From: Serratia marcescens | GTDB taxonomy: Bacteria; Pseudomonadota; Gammaproteobacteria; Enterobacterales; Enterobacteriaceae | NCBI RefSeq assembly: GCF_006715005.1 | Contig: NZ_VFMJ01000001.1 | Location: forward strand, 3,844,001 to 3,908,000 | DNA: 64,000 nucleotides | Direction of reading: 5' to 3' | Part shown: in pieces, positions 55,093 to 62,660 of the stretch | Layout: every line of letters begins with the position of its first letter | How positions within the stretch are numbered: the stretch's first letter is position 1 | Translations under genes and position numbers: made by a program | The notes under the pieces: generated by a model | The model's database searches: none | What the model was told of the DNA's origin: nothing | Seen by the model: only the letters and a program-made list of their open reading frames with translations

Positions 55093-55634
55093 GACACTCC
55101 CTCCCAAAAGCGAAGCAGCCAATATAGGAGGGGTTTGTTTACCTTTTGTTACGCTTGTGTGATCTTATTTTCACAGCGTGGATTTTTTGCGAGAATTCTT
55201 TCAATGGCAGGCGATAACGGAGAAGATATAACTTATTAATTAGCTATAGTTTTTAATGGAATAATCACAGGACGGGCGCACTCACCTAACGGGTAGCAGA
55301 GCCTGAAATGTGAAAATAGTGACAGCCGCACCGGGCCCAGGGCAACGACGAGAAGAAATCGCCTCAGCCCGTCCGCAATAAGGGCATTATGATGCTTTCC
55401 ACCGCTGCCTCCAGTGATATCACCTTTTTTAGCCAAGAAGATTCTCAATTCCCGTCATAAAAATATCGACAGAAAATAAATACTCGCATATATAACCAAA
55501 CAATATTCCACGTTGGATATATTATTGCCAACGGCTTATCAGCTGTTATATTTTTAAATTGAAATAGCGCGGCAGCGTTATTTTCGGTATTAATTAAACT
55601 CACTAAGTCACCCTTTTATTTATAAGGATTGTAT
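55093..55634. other. 542-bp intergenic region between exbD and the microcin-like gene
   Basis: This stretch is much more A/T-rich than its surroundings, especially 55450-55634, and serves as promoter region for both divergent transcripts. A minus-strand frame at 55236-55448 has no ribosome site or recognisable product. I find no immunity or export gene here. Confidence 0.6.
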
Positions 55635-55937
55635 ATGAAAGTACTTAGTCAATATGAAGAGCAGTACGTTAGCGGTGGCGATCTGAACGCGGCCTGGGAT
55701 GGGTTGCTGGACGGCGCTATGACCGGCGCGCTGATTGCAGGCAAATCCGCAGGGGCCGGCGGCTTTATTGCCGGCGCCGTCGGCCAACTGGTCGGTACCA
55801 TTATCGGCGGCGTCGCAGGCGGCGTGGGGCTGGGGCTGTATGGCCTGACGCATACGCAGCAGGAAGTGGCGGACTACGCAAAACATTTCCGCGAAACTAT
55901 CGGCTCCACCTCGACCTCGGTCGGCGGCAGCCTGTAA
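55635..55937 (+). CDS. Double-glycine leader peptide, class II microcin-like precursor
   Basis: This 100-residue protein starts MKVLSQYEEQYVSGG, which aligns with the microcin V leader at Leu-12, Glu-8, Val-4, Ser-3 and Gly-2/-1, so cleavage after residue 15 by a C39-peptidase ABC exporter is expected. The 85-residue core is Gly/Ala-rich with two hydrophobic stretches (GAVGQLVGTIIGGVAGGVGL) and a Ser/Thr/Gly-rich tail (GSTSTSVGGSL). No cysteine is present. AAGGA lies six bases before the ATG and a terminator follows. No immunity or transporter gene is adjacent. Base composition upstream is A/T-rich, which suggests foreign origin. Confidence 0.72.
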   Translation: MKVLSQYEEQYVSGGDLNAAWDGLLDGAMTGALIAGKSAGAGGFIAGAVGQLVGTIIGGVAGGVGLGLYGLTHTQQEVADYAKHFRETIGSTSTSVGGSL

Positions 55938-55947
55938 GCACGAATAG

Positions 55948-55980
55948 ATAGTCACCCTCGCGGTGGCTATTTATTTTATT
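55948..55980 (+). terminator. Terminator after the microcin-like gene
   Basis: ATAGTCACC-CTCGC-GGTGGCTAT (one G-U pair) is followed by TTATTTTATT, ten bases after the stop codon. Confidence 0.75.
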
Positions 55981-55992
55981 GCCACCCTCACC

Positions 55993-56568
55993 CTACGCGC
56001 CCGCTGAACGCGTTATCATTATCGCATCCCGATATTCTTTCAAGCCTGAGGTTATCGCCTCGGTATTCAATTGCGAAACCATCCACGGGCTGAAAGCGAA
56101 AGGCGTTAATTTTACCGCCGCCATTAAATGATTGAGCTCGACCCAGGCATAATCCGCAACCTCATCCGGATTGCCATGGAGCGTGCCTTTAATTTGCGCG
56201 GCAAATACCGGGCAAACTTCATTCTCCATCACGCCGGACGCGTCGGTAGCCTGGTAGCTGAATGCCTCGCTCAACAGCATTATCTGCTCCACCTCCGTGC
56301 CCAGTTCAACCTGGGCGCGGCGCCTCACCGCCTGTGCCAGCGCCTCTTGCGGCAAGGGGTGGCCGCAAAAGGAATTAGTCCAAACGCCCGGCCACGCGGT
56401 TTTACTCAATGCGCGCCTTGTGGCCAGCACGTTGCCCTCTGAGGTAAAGAGGTAACATGAAAAGGCCAAATGCAGCGGCGTATGGTGCGTGTGCACCTGA
56501 TTTTTCGGCATCGTCCCGCAAGGCTGCCAGGCGGCATCGAGCAAAACGACGTCTTCGTTATTCATCAT
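55993..56568 (-). CDS. idi: Isopentenyl-diphosphate delta-isomerase, type 1
   Basis: This ~191-residue Nudix-fold enzyme interconverts IPP and DMAPP. TRRALSKTAWPGVWTNSFCG carries the catalytic Cys (NSFCGHP), and ENEVCPVFAAQ the catalytic Glu. ATG 56568 (MMNNEDVVLLD) is preferred because GGAA lies six bases upstream and E. coli Idi starts here; the frame is open to 56613, where an ATG overlaps the upstream stop (ATGA). In E. coli idi is isolated; here it follows a decarboxylase-subunit gene, probably by chance. Confidence 0.9.
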   Translation of the reverse strand: MMNNEDVVLLDAAWQPCGTMPKNQVHTHHTPLHLAFSCYLFTSEGNVLATRRALSKTAWPGVWTNSFCGHPLPQEALAQAVRRRAQVELGTEVEQIMLLSEAFSYQATDASGVMENEVCPVFAAQIKGTLHGNPDEVADYAWVELNHLMAAVKLTPFAFSPWMVSQLNTEAITSGLKEYRDAIMITRSAGA

Positions 56569-56609
56569 TGCGATTTCCATAAAAGACGGATGCTTGCCCG
56601 CCTTCAGTC

Positions 56610-56837
56610 TCATTTCGTCAGAAGAGGAGGAATGGCCGGCACGTCCGGCGCATTATCGATATCCTGCTGAGTCATGCGAAACTCAGGCGGATAATGTTCC
56701 CGTTCCGTTCTGCCAGCAGGCTCGGTATTCCGCCAGGTATAAAGACAGTGCTGGCATTGATATACCGTCCCTACGCCCTTCACCGGTGAATGTATCATGA
56801 TGTCTGTCTGTTTATCGGCCCGACAAGGACAAATCAT
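56610..56837 (-). CDS. Orphan subunit D of a hydroxyarylic acid decarboxylase (VdcD/BsdD-like)
   Basis: This 75-residue protein matches the small zinc-ribbon-like subunit D of non-oxidative hydroxybenzoate/vanillate decarboxylases: SPVKGVGTVYQCQHCLYTWR, REHYPPEFRMTQQDIDNAPD and VPAIPPLL. The family normally starts MICPRCAD; here it is MICPCRAD, so the first knuckle is Cys-x-Cys rather than Cys-x2-Cys. No subunit B or C (UbiX/UbiD-like) gene is present. It may be a remnant, or it may serve a distant B/C pair. AAGGCGAG precedes the ATG. Confidence 0.75.
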   Translation of the reverse strand: MICPCRADKQTDIMIHSPVKGVGTVYQCQHCLYTWRNTEPAGRTEREHYPPEFRMTQQDIDNAPDVPAIPPLLTK

Positions 56838-56920
56838 AGGCTCGCCTTAAGGACGGTTAGCCGGCATGGCGGTTAATTGTCTCTCCCCCCAGGCCGGCCT
56901 CATCAGAGGGTACAAAAATC

Positions 56921-56947
56921 ATAAAAAAAGACGCCCGCAGGCGTCTT
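56921..56947 (-). terminator. Terminator of the L,D-transpeptidase gene
   Basis: On the minus strand AAGACGCC-TGCG-GGCGTCTT is followed by a run of T (TTTTTTTAT). It lies 31 bp after the stop codon. Confidence 0.85.
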
Positions 56948-56977
56948 CTTGGCATTTTCACTGGGACCGGAAGGCTT

Positions 56978-57898
56978 TCAGTTCACTTTCACCGGCATAC
57001 CGGAACGGGCTTTGATCGCCGCGTCCACTTCGCTCTGGTTAACGCCGGCGTCCATCAGCACTTTGCCGACCGGGGCGGAAATGGTCAGCGGTACCGGATC
57101 TTTGGATTGCAGCTGCTCTTCGTTGGCCGACAGCGGGTTGTGCACTTCCACGTAGCGCGAGCCGTCCGGTTCGACGGTGGCTTTCATCGGTTCGTTGATG
57201 AACTGCACGCGGGTGCCAACCGGCACGTTCTCGAACAGGTACTTGATGTCGTCGGCACGCAGACGCACGCAGCCGTGGCTCACGCGCAGGCCGATACCGA
57301 AGTTGGCGTTGGTGCCGTGGATGGCGTACAGGCGGCCAACATACAGCGCATACAGCCCCATCGGGTTGTCCGGGCCGGCCGGGAACACCGCAGGCAGGAT
57401 CTCGCCGTCAGCCGCATATTCAGCGCGCATCTTGGCGGTCGGCGTCCAGGTCGGGCCGTCTTTCTTGCGCTGCACGGTGGTGGTCCAGTTCAGCGGGGTG
57501 TCTTTACCCAGCTGGCCGATGCCGATCGGCAGCACCACCACGGTGTTGGAACCTTTCGGGTAGTAGTACAGACGCATCTCGGCGCTGTTGATGATGATGC
57601 CTTCACGCGGCGCGTCCGGCAGGATCAGCTGCTGCGGAATGGTCAGGGTGCTGCCGGCCTTCGGCAGGAACGGATCCACGCCCGGGTTAGCCTCCAGCAT
57701 GTTGCTCAGCCCCATCTGATACTGGGCGGCGAAGCTTTCCAGCGGCAGTTTGCTGTCTTCCGGTACGGTGATTTGGATATTCTCGCCCACCAAACGGCTG
57801 TCTTTTGGCGGCAGCGGGTAGACGACGGCGAAGGCAGCCTGGCTGAATGCAACCAGTGCCGTAAACAGGGTTAGTAACGCGCGAATGCTCATTTTCAT
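56978..57898 (-). CDS. L,D-transpeptidase (ErfK/YbiS/YcfS/YnhG family)
   Basis: This ~306-residue periplasmic enzyme attaches Braun lipoprotein to, or cross-links, peptidoglycan. It has a signal peptide ([13 protein letters not shown]), a LysM-like segment ([20 protein letters not shown]), and the YkuD catalytic motif [20 protein letters not shown] with the active Cys. ATG 57898 and 57892 are both possible starts; upstream codons to 57919 lack a ribosome site. It is an isolated gene with its own terminator. Which of the E. coli paralogues (ErfK, YcfS) it matches is not decided. Confidence 0.9.
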   Translation of the reverse strand: MKMSIRALLTLFTALVAFSQAAFAVVYPLPPKDSRLVGENIQITVPEDSKLPLESFAAQYQMGLSNMLEANPGVDPFLPKAGSTLTIPQQLILPDAPREGIIINSAEMRLYYYPKGSNTVVVLPIGIGQLGKDTPLNWTTTVQRKKDGPTWTPTAKMRAEYAADGEILPAVFPAGPDNPMGLYALYVGRLYAIHGTNANFGIGLRVSHGCVRLRADDIKYLFENVPVGTRVQFINEPMKATVEPDGSRYVEVHNPLSANEEQLQSKDPVPLTISAPVGKVLMDAGVNQSEVDAAIKARSGMPVKVN

Positions 57899-58130
57899 CT
57901 TCGTGTTGGTCAAGGCCACTGGCGATTATGGGTATCGGTTTCTACGGCCACTTTGCCCCGCTGAATTTCAGCCGGCAGCCAACGGCGCTGCGGCCTGAAA
58001 AGCCAGGGGGGTTTGACCGGATGCGCATTATATGTGCACATCAATCAAAGTGTGAACCATTACCGATGTAATATCGCAATTTTTTGTAACCTGACGCGCC
58101 ACGAAGGCGATTTTTTGCGAGAACCGCCGC

Positions 58131-59006
58131 CTAACTGGCGGCGGCCAACGCTTCCACCCGCCGGATTGGGATCAGATATTCACAGCGGATCGCCGCGCCG
58201 CCGAGCGGGCAGCTGCCCTCCTGCGCCGGGTAGAAACGCTCGATATCCTGCCCCGGCCGGCGGATGGCGTTCATCTGTGGCATCGCGGTGTCATACAGCC
58301 GCACGATAAAGTTTTGTAACCCTTCCGCCAGCCCTTGATAGGTGAAACGGGCATACTCCCCCTGTTCGATAGTCACCCGCTCTCCCATCGCCCCTTCATC
58401 CGGCAGAGCGGCGGTATAGGCCATGCGCGGGCAGCCCCGGCGTTGCCTGTCGACCTCCAGGCTGGTGAGGCCGTACACCACCTCCGGCAGTGCTTGCGGC
58501 CGCAGCAGCTGCCGCCAGGCATGGCGGCGCAGCTCGCATTTGGAATCCGCCAACTGCCCCAGCGTGAAGCTGCGGCGCTGGGTGTTGCCCACCAGCTGCA
58601 TGGCGGGCAGCGTCACGATGTCGGCCTGCGGCAACGGCGCCTCGGTCAGCCGCAGCGGCGGCTGCAGGCCATAGCTCGACCAATCCTGGCTGCGGCGATA
58701 GCTGGCCGGCGGCAGACCGAACTGCTTGCGAAAGCAACGGGTGAAGGTTTGCTGTGAATCGAACTGGTAAGTATCGGCGATGCAGGCCACGCTGGTGCCG
58801 GTCAGGCGCAGTTCGCGCGCAGCGGCGGTCAGCCTTCTGCGGCGCGCGTAAGTGCCGAGAATATGGCCGGTATGCTGCTTGAATATCCGCTGCAAATGCC
58901 ACTTGGAGTAGCCGGACTTGGCGGCGATGTCGTCCAGCGTCAGCGGCTGATCCAGGCTCTGCTCGATCCAGGCCAGCAGCTGTTCAATCACCTGTTGCTG
59001 GTGCAT
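58131..59006 (-). CDS. Rob-like AraC regulator with GyrI-type C-terminal domain
   Basis: This 291-residue protein has two N-terminal AraC helix-turn-helices (LDDIAAKSGYSKWHLQRIFK, DSQQTFTRCFRKQFGLPPAS) and a C-terminal GyrI-like ligand domain (VYGLTSLE, YARFTYQGLAEGLQNF, IRCEYLIPIRR). Length and organisation are those of Rob, a MarA/SoxS/Rob-type activator of stress and efflux genes. It may be Rob itself or a paralogue; the creA neighbour of E. coli rob is not seen here. It follows a small unknown gene by ten bp. Confidence 0.82.
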   Translation of the reverse strand: MHQQQVIEQLLAWIEQSLDQPLTLDDIAAKSGYSKWHLQRIFKQHTGHILGTYARRRRLTAAARELRLTGTSVACIADTYQFDSQQTFTRCFRKQFGLPPASYRRSQDWSSYGLQPPLRLTEAPLPQADIVTLPAMQLVGNTQRRSFTLGQLADSKCELRRHAWRQLLRPQALPEVVYGLTSLEVDRQRRGCPRMAYTAALPDEGAMGERVTIEQGEYARFTYQGLAEGLQNFIVRLYDTAMPQMNAIRRPGQDIERFYPAQEGSCPLGGAAIRCEYLIPIRRVEALAAAS

Positions 59007-59016
59007 GGTATTCCCC

Positions 59017-59394
59017 TTATTTTAACAGTAACGTCTGCGCCAATACCCGGCCTGCGGCCTCATCGGCGGCCACCAGTATCGGATAGCCCCAGAATTTGGC
59101 GCCGTATTCGGCGAATTCTTCCGCCGCCGCGCGTTTGGCGTCGTCCGGCTCCAGCATGATCATGCCTTTCACCCACAGCTTCAGCGCCTCGCGGTTATCG
59201 CGTTTCCACAGCGCCACCTGGGTGCGAGCATCGCGATCGTGTTCTTCACCTTCATCGCCGACGCTGCGGTCGGTCATCAAGACAAAGGGTTCGGCGCGCG
59301 CCAACAGCGCGCTGAACTCAGCCAGCTCGGCCTGGGTATCGCGCCCGTTGCGGCGCATCCACACCAGCGGAAAAGTGGCGGTATCGAGTGACAT
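59017..59394 (-). CDS. Conserved protein of unknown function, partner of the Rob-like gene
   Basis: This 125-residue soluble, acidic protein (FPLVWMRRNGRDTQAELAEF, PFVLMTDRSVGDEGEE, FWGYPILVAADEAAG) has no membrane segment or motif I can assign. GAGGAAAC precedes the ATG. It is 10 bp upstream of the Rob-like regulator on the same strand, so the two are very likely co-transcribed. Confidence 0.7.
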   Translation of the reverse strand: MSLDTATFPLVWMRRNGRDTQAELAEFSALLARAEPFVLMTDRSVGDEGEEHDRDARTQVALWKRDNREALKLWVKGMIMLEPDDAKRAAAEEFAEYGAKFWGYPILVAADEAAGRVLAQTLLLK

Positions 59395-59514
59395 AATCAG
59401 TTTCCTCGCGAAAGGGTTTAGGACTGGCGCTTACTTTATCGGCACCGGCGCTAGACCACATTGCGCAATCAGGACATAATACTTTTCAATTCCGCCAAAT
59501 TGAGAATTGTTCTC

Positions 59515-60336
59515 ATGAAAGTACAGATCCCTCGCCGCAATATCGATATCGATCAGGTGCCACGCCCGCTGTTCGCCGTACAGAGTTCCACTATCGAACA
59601 AGACTGGGAAGTCGAGCCGCACCGTCATCAAAAGGCGCAGCTGATCTATACCGTGCGCGGCATGATCCGCTGCGAAGTGGAAAACGGCCTGTGGCTGGTG
59701 CCACCTCAGTGCGCGCTGTGGATGCCGGGCAACGTGTTGCACAACGCCCAGGGCGCCGGCTCAACGGAAGCTTACTGCCTGTTCGTCGATCAACACGTCG
59801 TCGCCGGCTTGCCGCAAAGCTGCTGCACGCTGTCGGTCTCGCCGCTGCTGCGCGAACTGCTGCTGCAGGCCACCACCTTCGAACCGCTCTACGACGAACA
59901 GGGCGCCGAAGGGCGCCTGACGGCGGTACTGCTGGATCAGCTGGTGGCCGCGCCGATCGAGAATCTGCACCTGCCGGTGTCCGACGACGCGCGCATCCGG
60001 CAGTTGACCGAAGGCATGCTGAACAGCCCGGCGGACAAATCCACCCTCGGGCAGTGGGCGCAGCGCATCGGCATGAGCGAGCGTTCCCTCAGCCGCACCT
60101 TGCAACAGCAGATGGGCATGAGCTTCGGCCACTGGCGGCGCCAGCTACACGTGATGCTGGCGCTGCAGCGCTTGACGCAGGGTGAGAGCGTACAGACGGT
60201 GGCGCTGGATCTGGGCTACGAAAGCGCCAGCGGCTTCGTCACCATGTTCAGAAAGGCAGTGGGCAAACCGCCGGCGCGTTATCTGGCGGAACGCAACGCC
60301 TCCGGGCAACCCCTGGGCGGCGCGATCAGCATGTGA
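59515..60336 (+). CDS. AraC-family regulator with N-terminal cupin
   Basis: This 273-residue protein has an N-terminal AraC-type cupin (EPHRHQKAQLIYTVRGMIRC, PPQCALWMPGNVLHNAQG) and C-terminal helix-turn-helices (LGQWAQRIGMSERSLSRTLQ, VALDLGYESASGFVTMFRKA). It resembles the NimR/YeaM-type subfamily that controls an adjacent efflux gene, but no exporter adjoins it here. The start at 59515 is chosen by the conserved start of this group (MKVQIPRRNI). It is divergent from the 59.0-kb pair across 120 bp. Confidence 0.82.
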   Translation: MKVQIPRRNIDIDQVPRPLFAVQSSTIEQDWEVEPHRHQKAQLIYTVRGMIRCEVENGLWLVPPQCALWMPGNVLHNAQGAGSTEAYCLFVDQHVVAGLPQSCCTLSVSPLLRELLLQATTFEPLYDEQGAEGRLTAVLLDQLVAAPIENLHLPVSDDARIRQLTEGMLNSPADKSTLGQWAQRIGMSERSLSRTLQQQMGMSFGHWRRQLHVMLALQRLTQGESVQTVALDLGYESASGFVTMFRKAVGKPPARYLAERNASGQPLGGAISM

Positions 60337-60338
60337 AC

Positions 60339-60356
60339 GGCCGGCGAATGCCGGCC
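60339..60356. terminator. Hairpin between the AraC gene and porin
   Basis: GGCCGGC-GAAT-GCCGGCC lies three bases after the AraC stop codon and before the converging porin gene. No T-tract follows. Confidence 0.45.
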
Positions 60357-60370
60357 CGGCAAGACACCGA

Positions 60371-61507
60371 TCAGAAGTCGTAGAACACCGTAATCCAGGT
60401 GGAATCCGGCTCGTTGTCGCTGCTGTTGGCCAGCGTGCGCTCCACATACACCGACAGGCCGTAACCGATGGTGGTGCCCGCGCCGAGATAGACGTGGTTG
60501 GCGTGATACGCCTCGTCCCCCTTCAACCGCAGCGAGTCCGCCGCCACGTAAGGCTGGACGGATTTGAGGAACGGCTTGTCGATATTGAAGGTGTAACCGA
60601 CAAAGCCTTCCAGCCCGTAGCCGTCACCGGCGAAGAAGTGCGACAGCGTGCGCTGGCGGGTGCTCGGCACATAGTCTTTGTAATAGCTGGCGGTGCCGAC
60701 GATGTACCAGTTGTTCGGCTGCCAGGTTAACGCGGTGCCGGACAGCTGCTGGTGATAATCCTTTTCGCTGTACAGATTGTCTTTGATCTTCGCGTCGGTA
60801 TAACTGTAGGCCGCGCTGAAGGTGAAGTCTTTCGTCACCTTGTAATCGAAGCCCAACCCACCCCCGCCCTTGCGGCGATAAATCAGGTTATCCGCAGTGT
60901 GCAGATCGTCTTCCGGCAATAAATAGTTGGCGTACAGCGTCACCGGCCCGAAATCATTGGTGTACTTGAGGCTGTTTTTCGGTTTATTGCCGCCGTCGTA
61001 GTCGCCGGAAATACCGATGCCGGTGCCGCCCGCATGGCCATCGTTATCCCAGACGTCGCTTTTGATGCCGACCACCGAATAATAGATGCCGTATTGATGG
61101 CCGTAGGTCAGGGTGCCGTAACGATCGTCTTTGAAACCGGCGTACAGCTGGCGCTGATAGTCGCGCTTGCCGTCTTCGTTATAGTGCCCGTCCCAGCTGA
61201 GCGCGTGCGCCAGATCCACGCCCCACTCGTAATAGCCGATGATCGAGGTGTCCTGCGTCAGCGCATAGTCGCCGCTGAAGCGAAAACGCGTGCCGCCGTC
61301 GTGGCCATTTTTGTCATAGCCCGGCTCCGGGCCGTTATTGAAGATCCACTCGGGGCGAATGCTGCCGCCCACCTTGACACTGAGCGGTGCCAGCAACACA
61401 TTGCTCTGCGGGTTTTTATCCAGAATGGTGATCTCGGCCTGTGCGCCGGCGGATAACGCCGACAGCAAGACGCCGCCAATGAATATTGGCGTTGTATTTT
61501 TTCTCAT
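60371..61507 (-). CDS. Outer-membrane porin
   Basis: This ~378-residue protein has a signal peptide (GGVLLSALSAGAQA-E) followed by alternating hydrophobic/polar beta strands rich in Tyr and Gly, and ends in Phe (SSDNEPDSTWITVFYDF), the beta-barrel assembly signal. Segments such as GTLTYGHQYGIYYSVVG are like Gram-negative trimeric porins. The start at 61507 (MRKNTTPIFI) follows AGGGGT; the upstream frame to 61591 is not coding. The substrate range is unknown. Confidence 0.83.
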   Translation of the reverse strand: MRKNTTPIFIGGVLLSALSAGAQAEITILDKNPQSNVLLAPLSVKVGGSIRPEWIFNNGPEPGYDKNGHDGGTRFRFSGDYALTQDTSIIGYYEWGVDLAHALSWDGHYNEDGKRDYQRQLYAGFKDDRYGTLTYGHQYGIYYSVVGIKSDVWDNDGHAGGTGIGISGDYDGGNKPKNSLKYTNDFGPVTLYANYLLPEDDLHTADNLIYRRKGGGGLGFDYKVTKDFTFSAAYSYTDAKIKDNLYSEKDYHQQLSGTALTWQPNNWYIVGTASYYKDYVPSTRQRTLSHFFAGDGYGLEGFVGYTFNIDKPFLKSVQPYVAADSLRLKGDEAYHANHVYLGAGTTIGYGLSVYVERTLANSSDNEPDSTWITVFYDF

Positions 61508-61877
61508 TATTACCCCTGCCCGAAAAATTATTGTTATAAACACGGTGGTCTTAAGCCACGCGGAAATAATTACCCGATGTAAACAGCGCACGCAAGATAT
61601 AAAAATTCACGTCATAATCTGCCATTATTCCAGGTTGGCTTTATTTTCAGCATAAACGTGTTCATCTGTAACGCGAAGAAAAACAATGTAATAACTGCAG
61701 CACGAAATAAACCAATCCGCACGTTTCATCCAAAATAACCCGGCGCGATTATCCGGGAATAAAGATAGCAAATAACAAATAAATATTATTGCCACAGATA
61801 AACCGTCACGCAGGGGAATTAACTAAAGGCGGGAAATAACGACGGAGCGCGTCGCGCGCTCCGGGAGAAAGAATTCA
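61508..61877. other. 370-bp intergenic region upstream of the porin
   Basis: The region is A/T-rich and holds no open frame of note. It contains the porin promoter, and probably an unrecognised terminator for the 3-hydroxybutyrate dehydrogenase transcript. I see no clear operator. Confidence 0.6.
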
Positions 61878-62648
61878 CTACTGCGCCAGCCAGCCGCCGT
61901 CCATGTTCCAGGCGGCGCCGCGCACCTGCACCGCCGCATCGCTGCACAGGAACAGCGCCAGCTCGCCGAGCTGCTCAGGCGTGACGAACGCTTGCGAAGG
62001 CTGCTTCTCCGCCAACAGCTCATCGCGCGCCTGCTGCGGATCGGTCCCGGCGGCAATGCGTTTGTCGATCTGCTGCTGCACCAGCGGCGTCAGCACCCAG
62101 CCGGGGCAGATGGCGTTGCAGGTGATAGGCGTGCGTGCGGTCTCCAGCGCCAGCGTCTTGGTCAGCCCCACCACGCCGTGCTTGGCCGCCACATAGGCCG
62201 ACTTGTCTTTCGACGCCACCAGCCCGTGCACCGACGCCACGTTGATGATGCGCCCCCAGTTACGCTCGCGCATCCCCGGCAGCGCCAATCGGCAGGTGTG
62301 GAACACTGCCGACAGGTTGATGGCGAGGATGGCGTTCCATTTCTCCACCGGGAACTGATCCAGCGGCGCCACGTGCTGAATGCCGGCGTTGTTCACCAGA
62401 ATGTCCACGCCACCGAACTCGCGTTCGGCATACTGCATCATGTCCGCTATCTGGCCCGCATCGCCGAGATCGGCGCCGTGATACCCCGGCGCGGCGCCCA
62501 GCCGCGCGACCTGCGCTTGCGCCTGCTCCACGTCGCCGAAGCCGTTGAGGATCACGCGCGCGCCGGCGGCGGCCAACACGGACGCTATCCCGAGGCCGAT
62601 GCCGCTGGTCGAGCCGGTCACCAGCGCGGTTTTGCCTTGTACACTCAT
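61878..62648 (-). CDS. 3-hydroxybutyrate dehydrogenase, SDR family
   Basis: This 256-residue SDR has TGSTSGIGLGIA, NNAGIQHVAPLDQFP, ASVHGLVASKDKSAYVAAKH (Tyr/Lys catalytic pair) and PGWVLTPLVQQQI, stretches that are diagnostic of D-3-hydroxybutyrate dehydrogenases. It would interconvert 3-hydroxybutyrate and acetoacetate with NAD. GGAG lies eight bases before the ATG. A GntP-type permease gene ends 12 bp upstream on the same strand, giving an uptake-plus-oxidation pair. Confidence 0.9.
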   Translation of the reverse strand: MSVQGKTALVTGSTSGIGLGIASVLAAAGARVILNGFGDVEQAQAQVARLGAAPGYHGADLGDAGQIADMMQYAEREFGGVDILVNNAGIQHVAPLDQFPVEKWNAILAINLSAVFHTCRLALPGMRERNWGRIINVASVHGLVASKDKSAYVAAKHGVVGLTKTLALETARTPITCNAICPGWVLTPLVQQQIDKRIAAGTDPQQARDELLAEKQPSQAFVTPEQLGELALFLCSDAAVQVRGAAWNMDGGWLAQ

Positions 62649-62660
62649 GGTATCGCTCCT

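Noticed and set aside
55157-55174. TGTGATCTTATTTTCACA before exbD as a CRP site
   Set aside because: The spacer between half-sites is eight rather than six bases, so it does not fit CRP; kept only as a possible unrelated inverted repeat.
55236-55448. 70-codon minus-strand frame considered as a microcin immunity gene
   Set aside because: It has no ribosome site or clear membrane helices, and it sits on the opposite strand from the microcin-like gene.
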